Below, one piece after another: positions 37,856 through 48,201 of a DNA stretch of 64,000 nucleotides (its first letter is position 1; each line of letters begins with the position of its first letter). The translations under genes were made by a program, and so were the position numbers. The notes beneath the pieces were generated by a model. The model made no database searches. It was given only the letters and a program-made list of their open reading frames with translations, and was not told the DNA's origin. This stretch comes from Desmodesmus armatus (Eukaryota > Chlorophyta > Chlorophyceae > Sphaeropleales > Scenedesmaceae): positions 56,639-120,638 of the forward strand of contig VIIQ02000247.1 in assembly GCA_007449985.2 (NCBI GenBank), written 5' to 3'.

Positions 37856-39167
37856 CAATCGTGAGGTGCGGGGACGAAACCCAAAAGTCTGCAGGGGCGG
37901 CAGCAATAGGGCAGGCTCAATTTGCGTTGTAATGGGCAGGCAATGTGCGATTCACTCACTGTGGCAACCTTGTTCTGGTGCTATTGACTCAATAAAAACT
38001 TATGATAACATAGCTGGGAGTGCAGTGGCCCTTCATAAGGAGCACTTCTTAAGGTAAATAAAATACCCCACTCCCCTCACCTTCCATCACACAAAACAGG
38101 GTCTGCAAAGTGCGATTGTCACAACAAAACCCTCGGCCAGACAATTTGACAGTTTGAACACAGTTTGAAAACAAGACTGAACGCACAGTTTGAACACAGT
38201 TTGAAAGCAAGACTGAACACACAGTTTGAACACAGTTGAAAAACAAGACTGAACACACAGTTTAGACACAGTTTGAAAACAAGACTGAACACACAAACAC
38301 AAACCCACCTTGTCAAACATGTAGAGGGGCATTTCGTCCAGCTCTGCCCCGTTGCGGCAGTAGGCCAGGTAGGAGCCAAAGCGCCACGCGGCATTGCCCA
38401 CGATTACCTGCAAGATACGACAGCGGACAATGAACACAAGAGTGAAGCAGCCAAGTTTGCAACGAACATGAAGAGCACCTGATTTTGGATCTTGCAAAAT
38501 CCAAACACCGGCTGGCCAGCAAACGCTGCTGCAAAGCAATCCTGGCTCCACTTCTGCAGGGCCTGCCAGCCTGACGCCCCGTCAGTCAGCAGCACGCTGA
38601 CAGCACCCCCTTTCCCTCAACACTCTCGGGTGCTACTTGCGGCACAAAGAGCCAAGAATATCAATTCGGGGGTACCAGTGACGGTGCAGAGTGTTCAAGG
38701 TGTATCCTTGCATCCTAGCTTTTTGCATTCCCAACTTACCGGCCGGCCCGCGAATGCTGCTGCATCTTGGCTCCACTTCTGCAGGGCCGGCCAGCCTGCT
38801 GCCCCATCGGTCAGCAGCACAGTACGGGCCCCTCCCTCCCTCGAACCCCACTTCGTCCCCCAGTTGAGGGCCCTATCCCACTTCAACCCCATCCCTCAAA
38901 CAATTCCCAACGGTCAGCGGCTGGCCAGCAAATGCTGCTCTTCTGCCCCCCCCCCCCACACACACATGCGCCCCAGTCAGCACACTCCGATCCCCCCCCC
39001 ACTGATTTGTCAATACTCACCGGCCGTCCGGCAAATGCTGCTGCCAGGTAACCTAGACTCCACTTCTGCAGGGCCGGCCATCCTGCCGCCCCGTCAGTCA
39101 GCAGCACAGGCCTGTTGCGGGACTCATACTGAAGCTGGAACTGCTCAGGGGTGAGGCCGGTGCGCCT

Positions 39168-39241
<74 letters not shown>

Positions 39242-41430
39242 GTTGACAAGGGCCGCCAGTAGGTTAGCAGCACAGGCCTGTTGCGGGACTCATACTGAAG
39301 CTGGAACTCATTGGGCGTTAGGCCAGTGCGCCTGCAGCATCAGCAGTGGCAGCAGCGCCGACATCGGTGGTGGCAGGAGCAGCAGCAGTTGGTTCCGACA
39401 GTGGATGCAACACTAGGAGTGAATCCTGTCAGGCAGCAGCACCAGTCCACTCTGCTGGCGGGAGCACACAAGCAGTGATGAACAGAGGATTGCCAGTAGC
39501 CGTGGTCAACCGTTGACGCATCTACCCTGCCCAGAGTCTCTTTACCCCCCCCCCCCCCTACAAAGCCCCCACCCCCCTCGCGACCCCCACCTGTCAATGT
39601 TGTCCACCTCCAGCCACTCCCTCTGCAGCTCAACTGTGGCACAAAACCACGGCTGGTTCAACAGGTCACTGTAAAACCCTGATACCTGTTGGGCAGGCAA
39701 GGCAAGCAAACATGCAGTATGCTGTGCTAAGAAGTAAGGCATTATGGGGGAGATGTTACATGAGCGCTCTTCCCCGCCGTTCATGTAACAGCAGCATACC
39801 CAGTATGTTACATGGACATGTCCGCCAAACAACGATGGCATTGTCCAGCAGGGTCGAGCCAGGTCAACCTCATAAGTTGTGTGTGTGGTCTTGCCAAAAC
39901 GCCAAGCTGGGTGTGGGGTTGATTGCGGCACCTTGCTGATGAGTGCAGCTCAGCTGCAAGGAGACGTGCTGCTACGAGTCTGACACAAAATACGCTGTAG
40001 AATATCACCTTCCCGCATCACCTGCAGGGGTTTATGGCTGCCCAGCTTATACCCTGGTGCTGCGTGGGCCAGGTAGGTCTCACGCCAAGTGCCCCGCCAC
40101 TCAAAGTCTCCGCCTAGCTCCTACAAAGCAACAAAGTGAAGCATGAAAAAGAAGGCCAGTGGCTGTTGACCGCATGTGTGAGGGGTTATGGCTGCCCACG
40201 TCTCACGCCAACTACCGTGTCACTCAAAGTCCCAGCTTAGCTCTTGCAGATATAAACATCACCAGGGGAGCGTGGTTGTTCCCCAGACCAATGCAGCTGT
40301 GGTTGCGGCTGTGGTTGCCTGACTACACCTTTGAAGGAATGCATTTGACACCACAGACCTGTCAATCACACCCACCTGAAGCACCAAAGCTTTCCAGAGG
40401 TCATTCGTATGTGCGAAGCAGTAAAGGGCTTTGCTGGCCAGACCCAGCCTCGCCAGGTCAGCAGCAGGCAGCAGCTCCAGGAAACCTAGGATTACGTCAT
40501 CTGACAGACCTGACAGCACACCCAGTCCTGTAACACAGAACAGCACGCACAGCACAGCACAGCACAGCACAGCATAGCACAGCACAGTGTCAGCAGCAGG
40601 CATCAGCTCCAGGAGACCTAGGATGACATCATCTGACAGACCTGACAACACACCCAGGCCTGCAGTACAGCACAGCACGGCACAGCACAGCACAGAACAG
40701 GAGTGAGCACACAAAACTGCATGACATCGACAGCAACATCGTCCGATCAACCTGACAGCACACCCAGGCCTGCCACACAGCACATCACATCACATTACAG
40801 CACAGCACTGCACAGCGTCAGCAGCAGGCAGCAACTCCAGGAGACCTGAAATGACGTCATCTGACAGACCTGACAGCACACACAGGCCTGCAACACAGCA
40901 CAGCACAGCACGTGAAAGTGAGCCTGGGCGCATTTACATCCCCAGCTCCTCCTTGATAGTGCTGTTCTTGGTGCTTGTCAGCTGCTGTGTATTTTTTCAC
41001 TTACAGTTACAGTTACACAGTTACAGTACCATAAAAATGATTTTCAAACACCAAACTGAGGTCCCTCTGCCCTATCCGCCTTGAACCTCTGCCATACCAC
41101 GGCCCTCTCATTGCCCCCAGCCGTCCCCCACCTGCTCTGAAATATGCTGCTGCAACTCCCCACCCCCACTCCACCCCACAACCCCCCCCCCCATGCTTCA
41201 AGTGTATCTGCTGGTGGTCGGTCTCAGTGCACACACAACCCTCCCCCCACTACTCAACTGCTGTGCGTATATCACACACCCACTTTATGCAAACACACAC
41301 GCACCTGCTGTGCGTATCTCAGGCATTTGGCTGAGGTAGTAGTTACCTCAGGGTTGCACTCCAAGTCAAACCATCAACACTCCCACTTCTTTGCCCCTAC
41401 ACATGTCCAATTGATGTGCATTTGTACTGC

Positions 41431-41461
<31 letters not shown>

Positions 41462-42178
41462 ATACCCACACGCCTTTTGATTGCTGCCGCGTTGCCCCCC
41501 CCCCTTCTTGCCCCCCAACCCCCGCCAAACACGCACCTGCTGTTCGTATCTCAGGCGCTTGATTGAGGTAGTAGTTGCCCCTCCCGACCCCACTGTCAGT
41601 CTCGCCCCCCCCCCCCCCCCCCGCCGCCCCCCCCCCCCCCCCCCCCCGGCCCCTCCCACACCCAGTAAATTCGCGTGTGCAACACACGCACCTGCTGTGC
41701 GTATCTCAGGCACTTGGCTGAGGTAGTAGTTGCCCCAGGGCTGCACTCCATAGGGGTGGCTGCGGGGTGGGGTTGACTCATCATCATCATCTGACCCCTC
41801 CTCTTCTACAACACTAGCATCAGCACTATCGACCTCCTCTGACGATCCAGACCCGCTGTCTGACTGAAACTGTCCATTTGTGACGTGATTTCGCGACGGT
41901 TCAGCTGCCAGACCGTCTAACACAGCTGCTGCTGCTGTTGGGGTGCTGTCAGATGGTAGTTCCGCAGCTGTCTCTGCTGCCCGCCGCTTCGCTGCTGCTG
42001 CTGTGGTGACTGAAACGTCCAGCTGCGGGTATACTGCTATTTCGTCGACCAACTTGCGTTTTTGAGCCTTGCTGCTACTGGATGGCTGGGGTTCCTGCAG
42101 AGCCCCAGCTAGTGAGGGAAGGGGGGTGTCTGCAGCTGGCTGCTGCTCTGCCTGCGTGTCTGCTGCCTGCACGGGCAT
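34095..42178 (-). CDS. F-box plus JmjC-domain 2-oxoglutarate/Fe(II) oxygenase
   Basis: Eleven phase-exact exons encode 668 residues: 41692-42178, 40376-40527, 40022-40120, 39591-39685, 39021-39165, 38309-38407, 37664-37770, 36883-36998, 36500-36609, 34911-35107 and 34095-34494. Order: acidic N-terminus with a KAQKRKL basic patch; F-box ([20 protein letters not shown]); linker with VSGFYSDLL; then the JmjC domain. The predicted iron ligands are present: HxD in exon 8 ([13 protein letters not shown]) and His in exon 10 ([13 protein letters not shown]). [10 protein letters not shown] supplies the expected 2-oxoglutarate Lys. The Gln-rich tail ends GFSFGFSL. Architecture matches F-box/JmjC proteins such as plant JMJ21 and the JMJD6 branch, which hydroxylate or demethylate protein residues; the substrate here is unknown. 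Nearly every intron carries ghost exons. Confidence 0.93.
34150..34180 (-). repeat. Coding (CAG)n tract in the JmjC C-terminal exon
   Basis: About ten CTG units on the plus strand encode polyglutamine before LEGQGDGPG in the last exon. Confidence 0.9.
34707..34765 (-). repeat. Ghost copy of the end of JmjC exon 10
   Basis: Reproduces the last about 50 bases of exon 10 and its donor (GGGATGGAGGACAG then GT) inside intron 10, downstream of the real donor at 34910. Confidence 0.85.
34990..36290 (-). repeat. Six-copy tandem array containing the start of JmjC exon 10
   Basis: Landmark AGTGCCACC (plus strand) recurs at 35041, 35270, 35503, 35746, 35977 and 36218, a period of 229-243 bp. Each unit has an acceptor region and the code for [22 protein letters not shown], including the third iron-ligand His, plus a pyrimidine or C-rich tract. 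Only the last unit in sense (35107 down to 34911) continues to a donor. The acceptor AG is lost in the unit near 35340, and one copy has RGRWHS instead of RGWWHC. Others remain open for over 40 codons. Confidence 0.97.
36430..36492 (-). repeat. 9-bp tandem repeat just after the JmjC exon 9 donor
   Basis: Repeats of CCTGGCCCA on the plus strand (GGTGGGCCA in sense) follow the exon 9 donor at 36499. Every unit carries a donor-like GGTGGG. Unspliced read-through would encode a Gly-Pro-Gly collagen-like stretch. Confidence 0.85.
37366..37570 (-). repeat. Two ghost copies of JmjC exon 7 end and donor
   Basis: The exon 7 end ([18 protein letters not shown] with donor) at 37664-37730 recurs at 37489-37570 ([17 protein letters not shown]) and 37366-37430 ([15 protein letters not shown]). 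Each keeps TACAG then GTGC or similar. Runs of C on the plus strand separate them. Confidence 0.93.
37781..37855 (-). repeat. (CAG)25 microsatellite at the JmjC exon 7 acceptor
   Basis: On the sense strand this is (CTG)25, ending a few bases before the ACCCTGCAG acceptor of exon 7 (exon starts at 37770). It occupies the place of the polypyrimidine tract. Confidence 0.95.
38151..38294 (-). repeat. 36-bp minisatellite, four units, in JmjC intron 6
   Basis: Four contiguous 36-base units (core AGTTTGAACACAGTTTGAAA plus ACAAGACTGAACACAC), one base shorter or changed in places, directly after the exon 6 donor in sense. Confidence 0.93.
38505..38822 (-). repeat. Ghost copies of JmjC exon 5 end in intron 5
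   Basis: The exon 5 end ([17 protein letters not shown]...AAAFAGRP with donor) at 39021-39110 recurs at 38745-38822, in frame and with a strong GTAAGT donor, and at 38505-38602 ([17 protein letters not shown]...AFAGQP). A small fragment lies near 38920-38940. Plus-strand C runs lie between some copies. Confidence 0.93.
39171..39333 (-). repeat. (CAG)n tract at the JmjC exon 5 acceptor and an upstream ghost of the exon start
   Basis: 39171-39240 is about 24 CAG units with one TAG. In sense it is a (CTG)n block that runs straight into the CTGCAG acceptor of exon 5 (exon starts at 39165). Beyond it, 39262-39333 is another copy of the exon 5 start ([22 protein letters not shown]) with its own CTGCAG acceptor. 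Confidence 0.93.
40178..40250 (-). repeat. Ghost copy of JmjC exon 3
   Basis: Partial, degenerate copy of exon 3 (40022-40120), keeping the acceptor-side code for ELxxDFE and the TWRET region, interrupted by a stop. It lies in intron 2. Confidence 0.85.
40590..40890 (-). repeat. Three ghost copies of the JmjC F-box exon start
   Basis: Copies of [23 protein letters not shown] at about 40590-40662, 40725-40775 (short) and 40817-40890, each with an acceptor-like CAG. They are separated by (AGCAC)n microsatellite. The real exon is 40376-40527. All lie in intron 1. Confidence 0.93.
41258..41580 (-). repeat. Ghost copies of the JmjC exon 1 end and donor
   Basis: The exon 1 end ([16 protein letters not shown] with GTGCGT donor, down to 41692) recurs at 41537-41580 and 41305-41368, with a small third piece near 41258-41275. 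Long plus-strand C runs (sense G runs) lie next to the copies. Confidence 0.93.
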
Positions 42179-42552
42179 GCTGAACGGTAAGAACACGGCT
42201 TTCGATTGTGCCACTTGCCCTGTATACTTCTGACTGTTGGGTGTTTCGGAGCAGCACGACAGCAGATCTGTGTTTGATGTCGGCTAGGAGTTTCTGACGC
42301 AGTGGTGGTGATGAGCAGTTTATTGGGTAGTTAGCGAATCATACTCCGACCCAGAAAGCGCAGATGGGGTCTGTCACTGTGTCCGTGACGCTTCATCTTC
42401 GTTGGCACATTGATGTGCTTGTCCAACCTCGCATCTCAACGAGTCTGATTTGTGCAGCAGTGCAGCAACCCCTTACGTCTTAGCAAGGTCGTTTGCTGCC
42501 AGCCTTCCAATCTACTACCACCTCACGATCTACAACCAAATTCTGGTCCCAA
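42179..42552. promoter_or_regulatory. Compact divergent promoter of the JmjC and peroxiredoxin genes
   Basis: The two start codons (42178 minus, 42553 plus) are 374 bases apart and face away from each other, so both promoters and 5' UTRs must share this space unless upstream non-coding exons exist. Confidence 0.5.
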
Positions 42553-44643
42553 ATGCTCGCCAGCGGCCAAGTAGCACATCGGTTGGGTCTTCTCGCAGCA
42601 CAAAGCTTCTCTCGATACTCTCAGACGCTGCTGCAGTGTGACTTTAGCGCAGCAGCAGCATCAACAGCCAAAAGCACATACAATGTGCCTGAAGGGCACC
42701 ACAACAGCGACCTATCCAGCACAGCATGCCACATTGGGCTAGGCAGGCGGCGTGATTTGACCATGCGGCAGGACTTGAGGCTGTGGGATGGCGATAAGCC
42801 ACTGTCGCTGGCAGAGGTGTTCCAAGTGAGTTGGGGTTGGTGCTGTTGGTGGGGTGGTTGAGACCTGTTGGGGGCACAAACAGTTTTCAAGCGCAAGCTG
42901 TACTGGTGTGGTGTACAAACGCGACTATAGAGCAGTAGGTTTGGCGTGCTCCATGTGGGTTGGGGCTAGTGGGGTGGGCGGTGTAGATGCTCACTTTACT
43001 GGCTGAAGTTTCCTTACAATTCCTTACAGTTTCCAGCCATGAAAGCTGTGGTGGGCTTTGCTGTAACACAGCGCACCTGTCATGGGGTAATAGTTTGCTG
43101 AGAAAGCAGTGTCCCTGTGTGTACAAGGGTGGAGGGTGTCTATGGGGAGGGGCTTGTGCGGTGTTGGAAGTACTGTCTAGATGGGCAGGGCTGGAGTCAG
43201 TCAGTCCGATGGATGTGGGGTGTGTTGGGGGCTAGGTGCTAGTTGTAAGCTAGTGCTCACTCGGAACATGCCACAATGGTCAAAACCCCCGCATAGAGGG
43301 AGGGCACATGTGTCAGGTCCTACACTGCAACATGGCTGAACGCTTCATCAAGCAGCAGCAACTGCAGTAGCCTAAAGGTAAAATGTCTGGCAGTAGCTGT
43401 TATGGTGGTGGCAGCAGCAACGGCAGCAGCATCACAATCTCCCAGCACATTGGTGCAGTTCAAGATGGGGCACTAGCAACGTGTTGCTATCGTTATACAT
43501 CACAGTAGAGTGGCCTGCTGTTGGGCAAAGAATCCTGCTAGGTGCGAGAACAGAGGCAATGGTTGTTTTAGAGTTGATGTGTCAAAGAGTGGGAACCTGA
43601 AAGCAGCAGCAGCAGCAGCAGCAGCAGCATGGCATCGCCGCTGTGTGTGCTTCCACGTCTGCCTTGCGCGCCATTCGTGTGTTTCCCTGCCTCACTATCA
43701 ATCAGTGCAGCAACAGCAGCAGCAGATGTAGCGCAACAGTTCTGAGCAGCAGCAGAAGCAGCAGCAGCAGCAGAAGCAGCAGCAGAAGCAGCAGCAGAGG
43801 CAGCAGCACACTCCTCATTCAACCTGTATCACACTCATTCAACCTGTATCACACTCATTGCCTCTCGTCCCCCCAACCCCAACACCAACCCCGACCTCCA
43901 AACCGTTTCCAAACCATCACCAACAAACACATGGTTCCGCTTTATGCGTCACACTCTCACTCTGTGTGTCGCTCCCAGCCTGAGACGATCGCTCTCACGT
44001 GATGTGTCATTGCCTCTCTAATGCGTCAATCCATGCTGTGTGTCACGGTCATTCTTCATTCTCACTCCCTTGATTCTAACTCTCTTCATTCTCACTCCCT
44101 TGATTCTAACTCTCTTCATTCTCAATCTTTGTCCAACCCCCCCCCCCCCCCCCCCCCCCTCAACAGGACTGTAAGGCGCTGCTGGTGGGCTTCCCAGGTG
44201 GCAAGGTGTGCAGCGAGCAGCAGATACCAGGATATGCAGCAGCGGTGAGTGACAGGGGCTGGGGTGGGTGGGTGGGGATGTGTGTGTGTGTGGGGGGGGG
44301 GGGTGCCGGGATTAAAATTTGCTTCAAGGCTATGGTAGGGGTGTTGTTTCTTAGTGGAATTGCTGCGTTATTGCTGTTGACGGGTGGTGGTGGCGTGGGA
44401 GGGGGAGGGGGGAGGTGCGGCGCGCACCAGATACCAGGCTATGCAGCAGCGGCCAGTGACCGGGGTCGGAGGGGGGGGGTGAACTTGAAGGGCAGCTTGT
44501 CTGTGTCAGTGTTTCGGGGAGGGGGGGGGGCACAGTAGACAACCAGCTATGCAGCAGCAACGAGAGGCAGGAAGGGGGGTCGCCACTGACATCTGTTCCC
44601 CACTGCTGCCGCCACCATTGCTGCTGCTGCTCCGCCCCACCTC

Positions 44644-44721
<78 letters not shown>

Positions 44722-46907
44722 AGTCGTCTGCGCTGAAGGCTGCTGGTGTGGACAAGGTTGTGTGTGTCACCGTGGGGGAGCCAGCCGAGGTGCAGCGGTG
44801 GGCAGCACAGCACGGCTTTGACAAGGCACCACTGGTGAGACAGAAGGATATGTCTGGGTCGTGGGGTGGGGGACGCTGGGGCAGGAGAGGGGCCGGGGAG
44901 GGGGGGGGGCATAGCAGGAGAGGGGGGTCCCAGCACCAGTGGTGAAGCCGGAGTTGGGCCTGAAGGGAGCGGTGGGCAGCACAGCACGGCTTCGACAAGG
45001 CAGCACAAGACAGACGGGAGGGGGGAGCCGGCTGAGGTGCAGCGGTGGGCAGCACAAGACGGCTTCGACAAGGCAGCGCTGGTGAGACACTGTTTCTTCT
45101 GGCAGGAAGGGGGGTGAGGGGAAGGGGGGAGAGGGAGGGTGGGGGTGGGGGTGTCAAAGCAGCGAGGTGTGTGGTGGTGTATGCTGAGGTCTGGCTGAGG
45201 TGCAGCTGTGGGCAGCACAACACCGTACCTGTTTGGCTGGGGGGGGGGGGTCAAAGCAGCAAGTGTTGTGGTGCTGTGGGGTTGGGGTCAAAGCAGCAAT
45301 GGTGGGGGGTCAGACCAATGGTGGGGGTCAAAGCAGCAAACTGTGTGTATGTGTATGCTGAGGTTTGTCGGAGGTGCAGCGGTGGGCAGCACAACACGGA
45401 TTTGAATATTAATTATTAAGTTATTATTTTTAATTATTAAATAATAAATAATAACAATTTTGACAAGGCAGCACTGGTGAGACTGGAGGGTGCAGATGTG
45501 TGTTGAACGCATACGTGTGTGTGGGGCGGGGGGGGGGGGGAGGGAGAGGGGAAGGGGGAGCCTGGTTCAGCGAAAGTGCAGCGCCGATGGACCGGTGAGC
45601 AGCACAGCATGGCTTCAACAAGGCAGCGCTGGTGAGACTGGAGGGAGGGGAGGAGGGCAGGGGAGGGGCAGCACAGCACAGTCATGATAAGGCAGCAGAT
45701 GCTGACCACAGCTAGTCGTGTGCGTGTCCACAGCCACAACTCTTCTCGTGCTGATGTCCCTTCCCTGCTGCCCTCTTCACCCCCCCCCCCCCCCATTTCT
45801 CACCCGACAGCTGTGGGTGTTGTAGCCGACCGCAGCTAGTCGTCTGCACTAGTCGTCTGCACGACACAGCTACAACCACTTTCACCCTGACGTCCTCTTC
45901 TGCCTTCTGCTGCCCTCCCCCCCCCCCTCTCACCCCCAGCTTCAGGTTTTGTCTGACCGCAACCATTCCTTTGTGCGTCTGGTGGATTCACCCCTCTGAC
46001 CCCCCCCCCCCCCTGCTCCCCCCCCCCTGCTTTGTGCTGCCCCCTGACCTGCATGTGTCAACAGCTGCGGGTGCTGTCTGACTGCAAGCAGTCCCTGGTG
46101 TGCCTGTTGCATTCACCCCTGTGATCACTCCCTATCTTGTCCCGCCTGCTGTATGTGCCCACAGCTGCAGGTGTTGTCTGACCGCAACCAGTCCTTTGTT
46201 CGCTGTACAAAACCCTCTCCCCCCCCCCTTCCCTCTGATCCCCCCCTTCCGTCTTTGTGCTATCTTTATGTCTGTCCACAGCTGCAGGTGCTGTCTGACC
46301 GCAACCAGTCCTTTGTGCGGCTGCTGGGTCTGGAGCTTGGCCCTGAGGGGCCGCAGTGCCAGCGCTTTGCAGCAGTGGTGGATGGTGGCATACTGCTCAA
46401 AGTGGTGCGTGGTGTCAGTGCAGGCGGGGGGGGGGGGGGGTCCCGTAAAAGGGGTGGGGAGGGAAAAAGGGTGGGGAGTGGTTGTGTTAGTGCGGCGGTG
46501 GTGACGGAGATTGCATTGTTCAGACCAGTGTGTGGCACATGTGGGGTATGTGGCAGACGTGTGTTACTTGGGCAGGGGTTGGGGAGGTGGGGGTTTGGGC
46601 TGGTTATACCGCACAACCAGCGGCTGTTTGTGCATGTGGGTCTGGAGTTGGGTCCTGAGCAGCAGCCACAGTGGCAGCTCTTTGTATTGTTTTCTGCTTT
46701 GTACTGTTGTTGCAGCTCAGGCTGTATGAGTCTCCTGTATGTTTCTTGCACAGTTCGCGAGTCTATCTGATGGCAACTGCTGTACTCACCCTGCTGCTGC
46801 TGCTGCTGCTGCTGCAGAGGGTTGAGGCTGCCCCAGCAGACCTGAAGCTGACCGATGCCAAGTCAATGCTGACAACCTTCAAGGCAGCATACGGCCAGCA
46901 CGAATGA
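42553..46907 (+). CDS. Organelle-targeted type II (PRX5-like) peroxiredoxin with altered active-site loop
   Basis: Thiol peroxidase family. Five phase-exact exons: 42553-42825, 44167-44244, 44724-44834, 46282-46404 and 46818-46907, giving 224 residues. Exon 1 holds a long targeting-like N-terminus and the conserved start LRLWDGDKPLSLAEVF. Exon 2 carries the peroxidatic Cys (LLVGFPGGKVCSEQQIPGYA), exon 3 the expected second Cys (GVDKVVCVTVGEPAEVQRWA), exon 4 LSDRNQSFVRLLGLELG...FAAVVDGGILLKV, and exon 5 VEAAPADLKLTDAKSML. Compared with the usual PGxxTxxCS loop, PGGKVCS is two residues shorter and lacks the catalytic Thr. The protein may therefore be weakly active, a sensor, or specialised. Most of the 4.35 kb is intron filled with ghosts and homopolymers. 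Confidence 0.88.
43812..44125 (+). repeat. Short tandem repeats in peroxiredoxin intron 1
   Basis: 43812-43855 holds two copies of a 20-bp unit (ACTCATTCAACCTGTATCAC). 44055-44125 holds about two and a half copies of a 30-bp unit (CTTCATTCTCACTCCCTTGA then TTCTAACTCT). A 20-base-plus C run follows, just before the exon 2 acceptor. Confidence 0.9.
44427..44560 (+). repeat. Two ghost copies of peroxiredoxin exon 2 end
   Basis: The exon 2 end (CAGATACCAGGATATGCAGC, 44221-44240) recurs at 44427-44451 and, more degenerately, at 44531-44560. Both are preceded by G runs and lie in intron 2. Confidence 0.85.
44655..44720 (+). repeat. (CTG)22 microsatellite forming the peroxiredoxin exon 3 acceptor tract
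   Basis: Twenty-two CTG units run directly into CAG, and exon 3 starts at 44724. No conventional pyrimidine tract lies between. Exon 5 has the same arrangement with (CTG)8 at 46791-46814. Confidence 0.95.
44960..45695 (+). repeat. About six ghost copies of peroxiredoxin exon 3 end
   Basis: Copies of VQRWAAQHGFDKAPL with its GTGAGAC donor recur near 44963, 45028, 45184, 45360, 45574 and 45668, each with small changes. G runs follow several of them. The copy at 45360-45481 is split by an AT-rich insertion (45406-45458). Confidence 0.92.
45401..45463. mobile_element. 53-bp AT-only insertion flanked by TTTGA duplications
   Basis: A ghost of exon 3 is interrupted after TTTGA (45401-45405) by 53 almost pure A/T bases and resumes with TTTGA again (45459-45463). 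Comparison with the uninterrupted exon (CGGCTTTGACAAGG) shows this is an insertion with a 5-bp target-site duplication. It shares an exact 20-base AT word, in opposite orientation, with the tract at 49620-49663. Confidence 0.75.
45810..46215 (+). repeat. Four ghost copies of peroxiredoxin exon 4 start with acceptors
   Basis: Acceptor plus CTGCAGGTGTTGTCTGACCG-like starts occur at about 45810, 45940, 46065 and 46165; the real exon starts at 46282. Spacing is 100-130 bp. C runs precede the copies. Each copy loses similarity after about 40 bases. Confidence 0.93.
46615..46680 (+). repeat. Ghost copy of the middle of peroxiredoxin exon 4
   Basis: CGGCTGTTTGTGCATGTGGGTCTGGAG... matches the code for RLLGLELGPEGPQCQRF with several changes. 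It lies in intron 4, downstream of the real exon. Confidence 0.75.
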
Positions 46908-48201
46908 GGCACTACACATCATTGACCATCGAACTGAATTAGTAATTGTGGTTCAGCAGGCATGAGGGAGTGACTGAATGAGGCTGGGTGGCGCACCCTG
47001 GCAGCTGCTGTGGGGATGTCAGCAAAGTTTGCAAGCCCTGGGGTCTGTCAGCTGTCAGCGCACATCATTTGTGCACTAGCAGCATTTTTGTCAGGTGGTT
47101 TGTACCACCTGAACTAGTGCCTGCAAGGCTGACTGGCGTGTGTCAGGTGCATGGAGGATGTTTTGGAGCTGCTGGAAAGGCATTGCTCTAGTCGGGAAGT
47201 GTACGTGCTGTATGAGCAAGAGCTGCTTGTTGCTGTTCAGCAGGTTGGTCAGATGTGTTACGTCTATCTGTCACACTGGTACGATCTATAGTGTGTGTCT
47301 GTAAGCCTGTTGAACAGCAAGTGCTGTTAGTGACATTCCTTGCATCACAACACTCATTCACAACGGCTGTTGGGTACCTCTTCTGTGCTGTGTATACATT
47401 GCTGGTGAACACCTAGGGGCTCACTCTTTGGCAAGGCAAGGGCCAGACAGTTGCGTTTCAGCAGATGTCACTGGTGTAATCAGCTCATCACATACAAAAC
47501 TCCATTGGGCACACTCGTTGACAACGTCACCAGTCGTCAAACCAGCATGAATGCCACATATGCACTTCAAGCAACTGGGCACAACGATACCAAGCCACCC
47601 ACAAGGGCACCTTGGGCTCATGAGGTGCTGCTGGTCAGTGCTGGTGCTGACAGTGACACTCCGTAACCCACTTATCTGCCAACCATTGACCCAGCGCAAA
47701 GGTCACGCAGCAGGCAGGCAGGCAGGTACAAGCTACTGTGCTATGATTGGTCACGCAGCACCTCATGCGGTTGCGCCTGCTGATGTCTGCACACCGGGCA
47801 CCCCTGTGCCGTCACGGCGTGGTGCAGACCAAAACAACCGGTGGTTGTGTGCAACAGACAAGCAACACAGGTGTCACCCCAATACTCGGGCCCCGCGGCA
47901 CAGCACACATTTAGTACCCAGGCAGGCCTCGGCCCGCAGAACAACACCACCCAATGGTGCTGCGTTTGAATGGGTGCAGCATACACGAGCGACTGCAGCC
48001 GCATATCACAAGGCCTGCAAGCAAGGCTGCAATGCAATGTAGATACCAACACCAGTCGGGGTGCAGTCCCCTCTGTTGCAGTGCAACTGCTGGTGTAGTC
48101 TACTGATGGCACACCGACAGCCATGGCTCCCCCATGCACGTGTCTGCACACCCTTTGCTCAACTAGCTGCTGTGCTAGGTTGCATGGGGCTGTGGGTGCA
48201 T
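46908..48201. other. Interval after the peroxiredoxin gene
   Basis: 3' UTR of the peroxiredoxin gene and, at its right end, the 3' side of the F-box/LRR fragment. No exon chain found. A short (GGCA)n tract lies at about 47712-47730. Confidence 0.5.
47300..47304 (+). terminator. TGTAA polyadenylation-like signal after the peroxiredoxin gene
   Basis: TGTAA lies 393 bases after the stop codon in unique sequence. Position and motif only. Confidence 0.35.
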
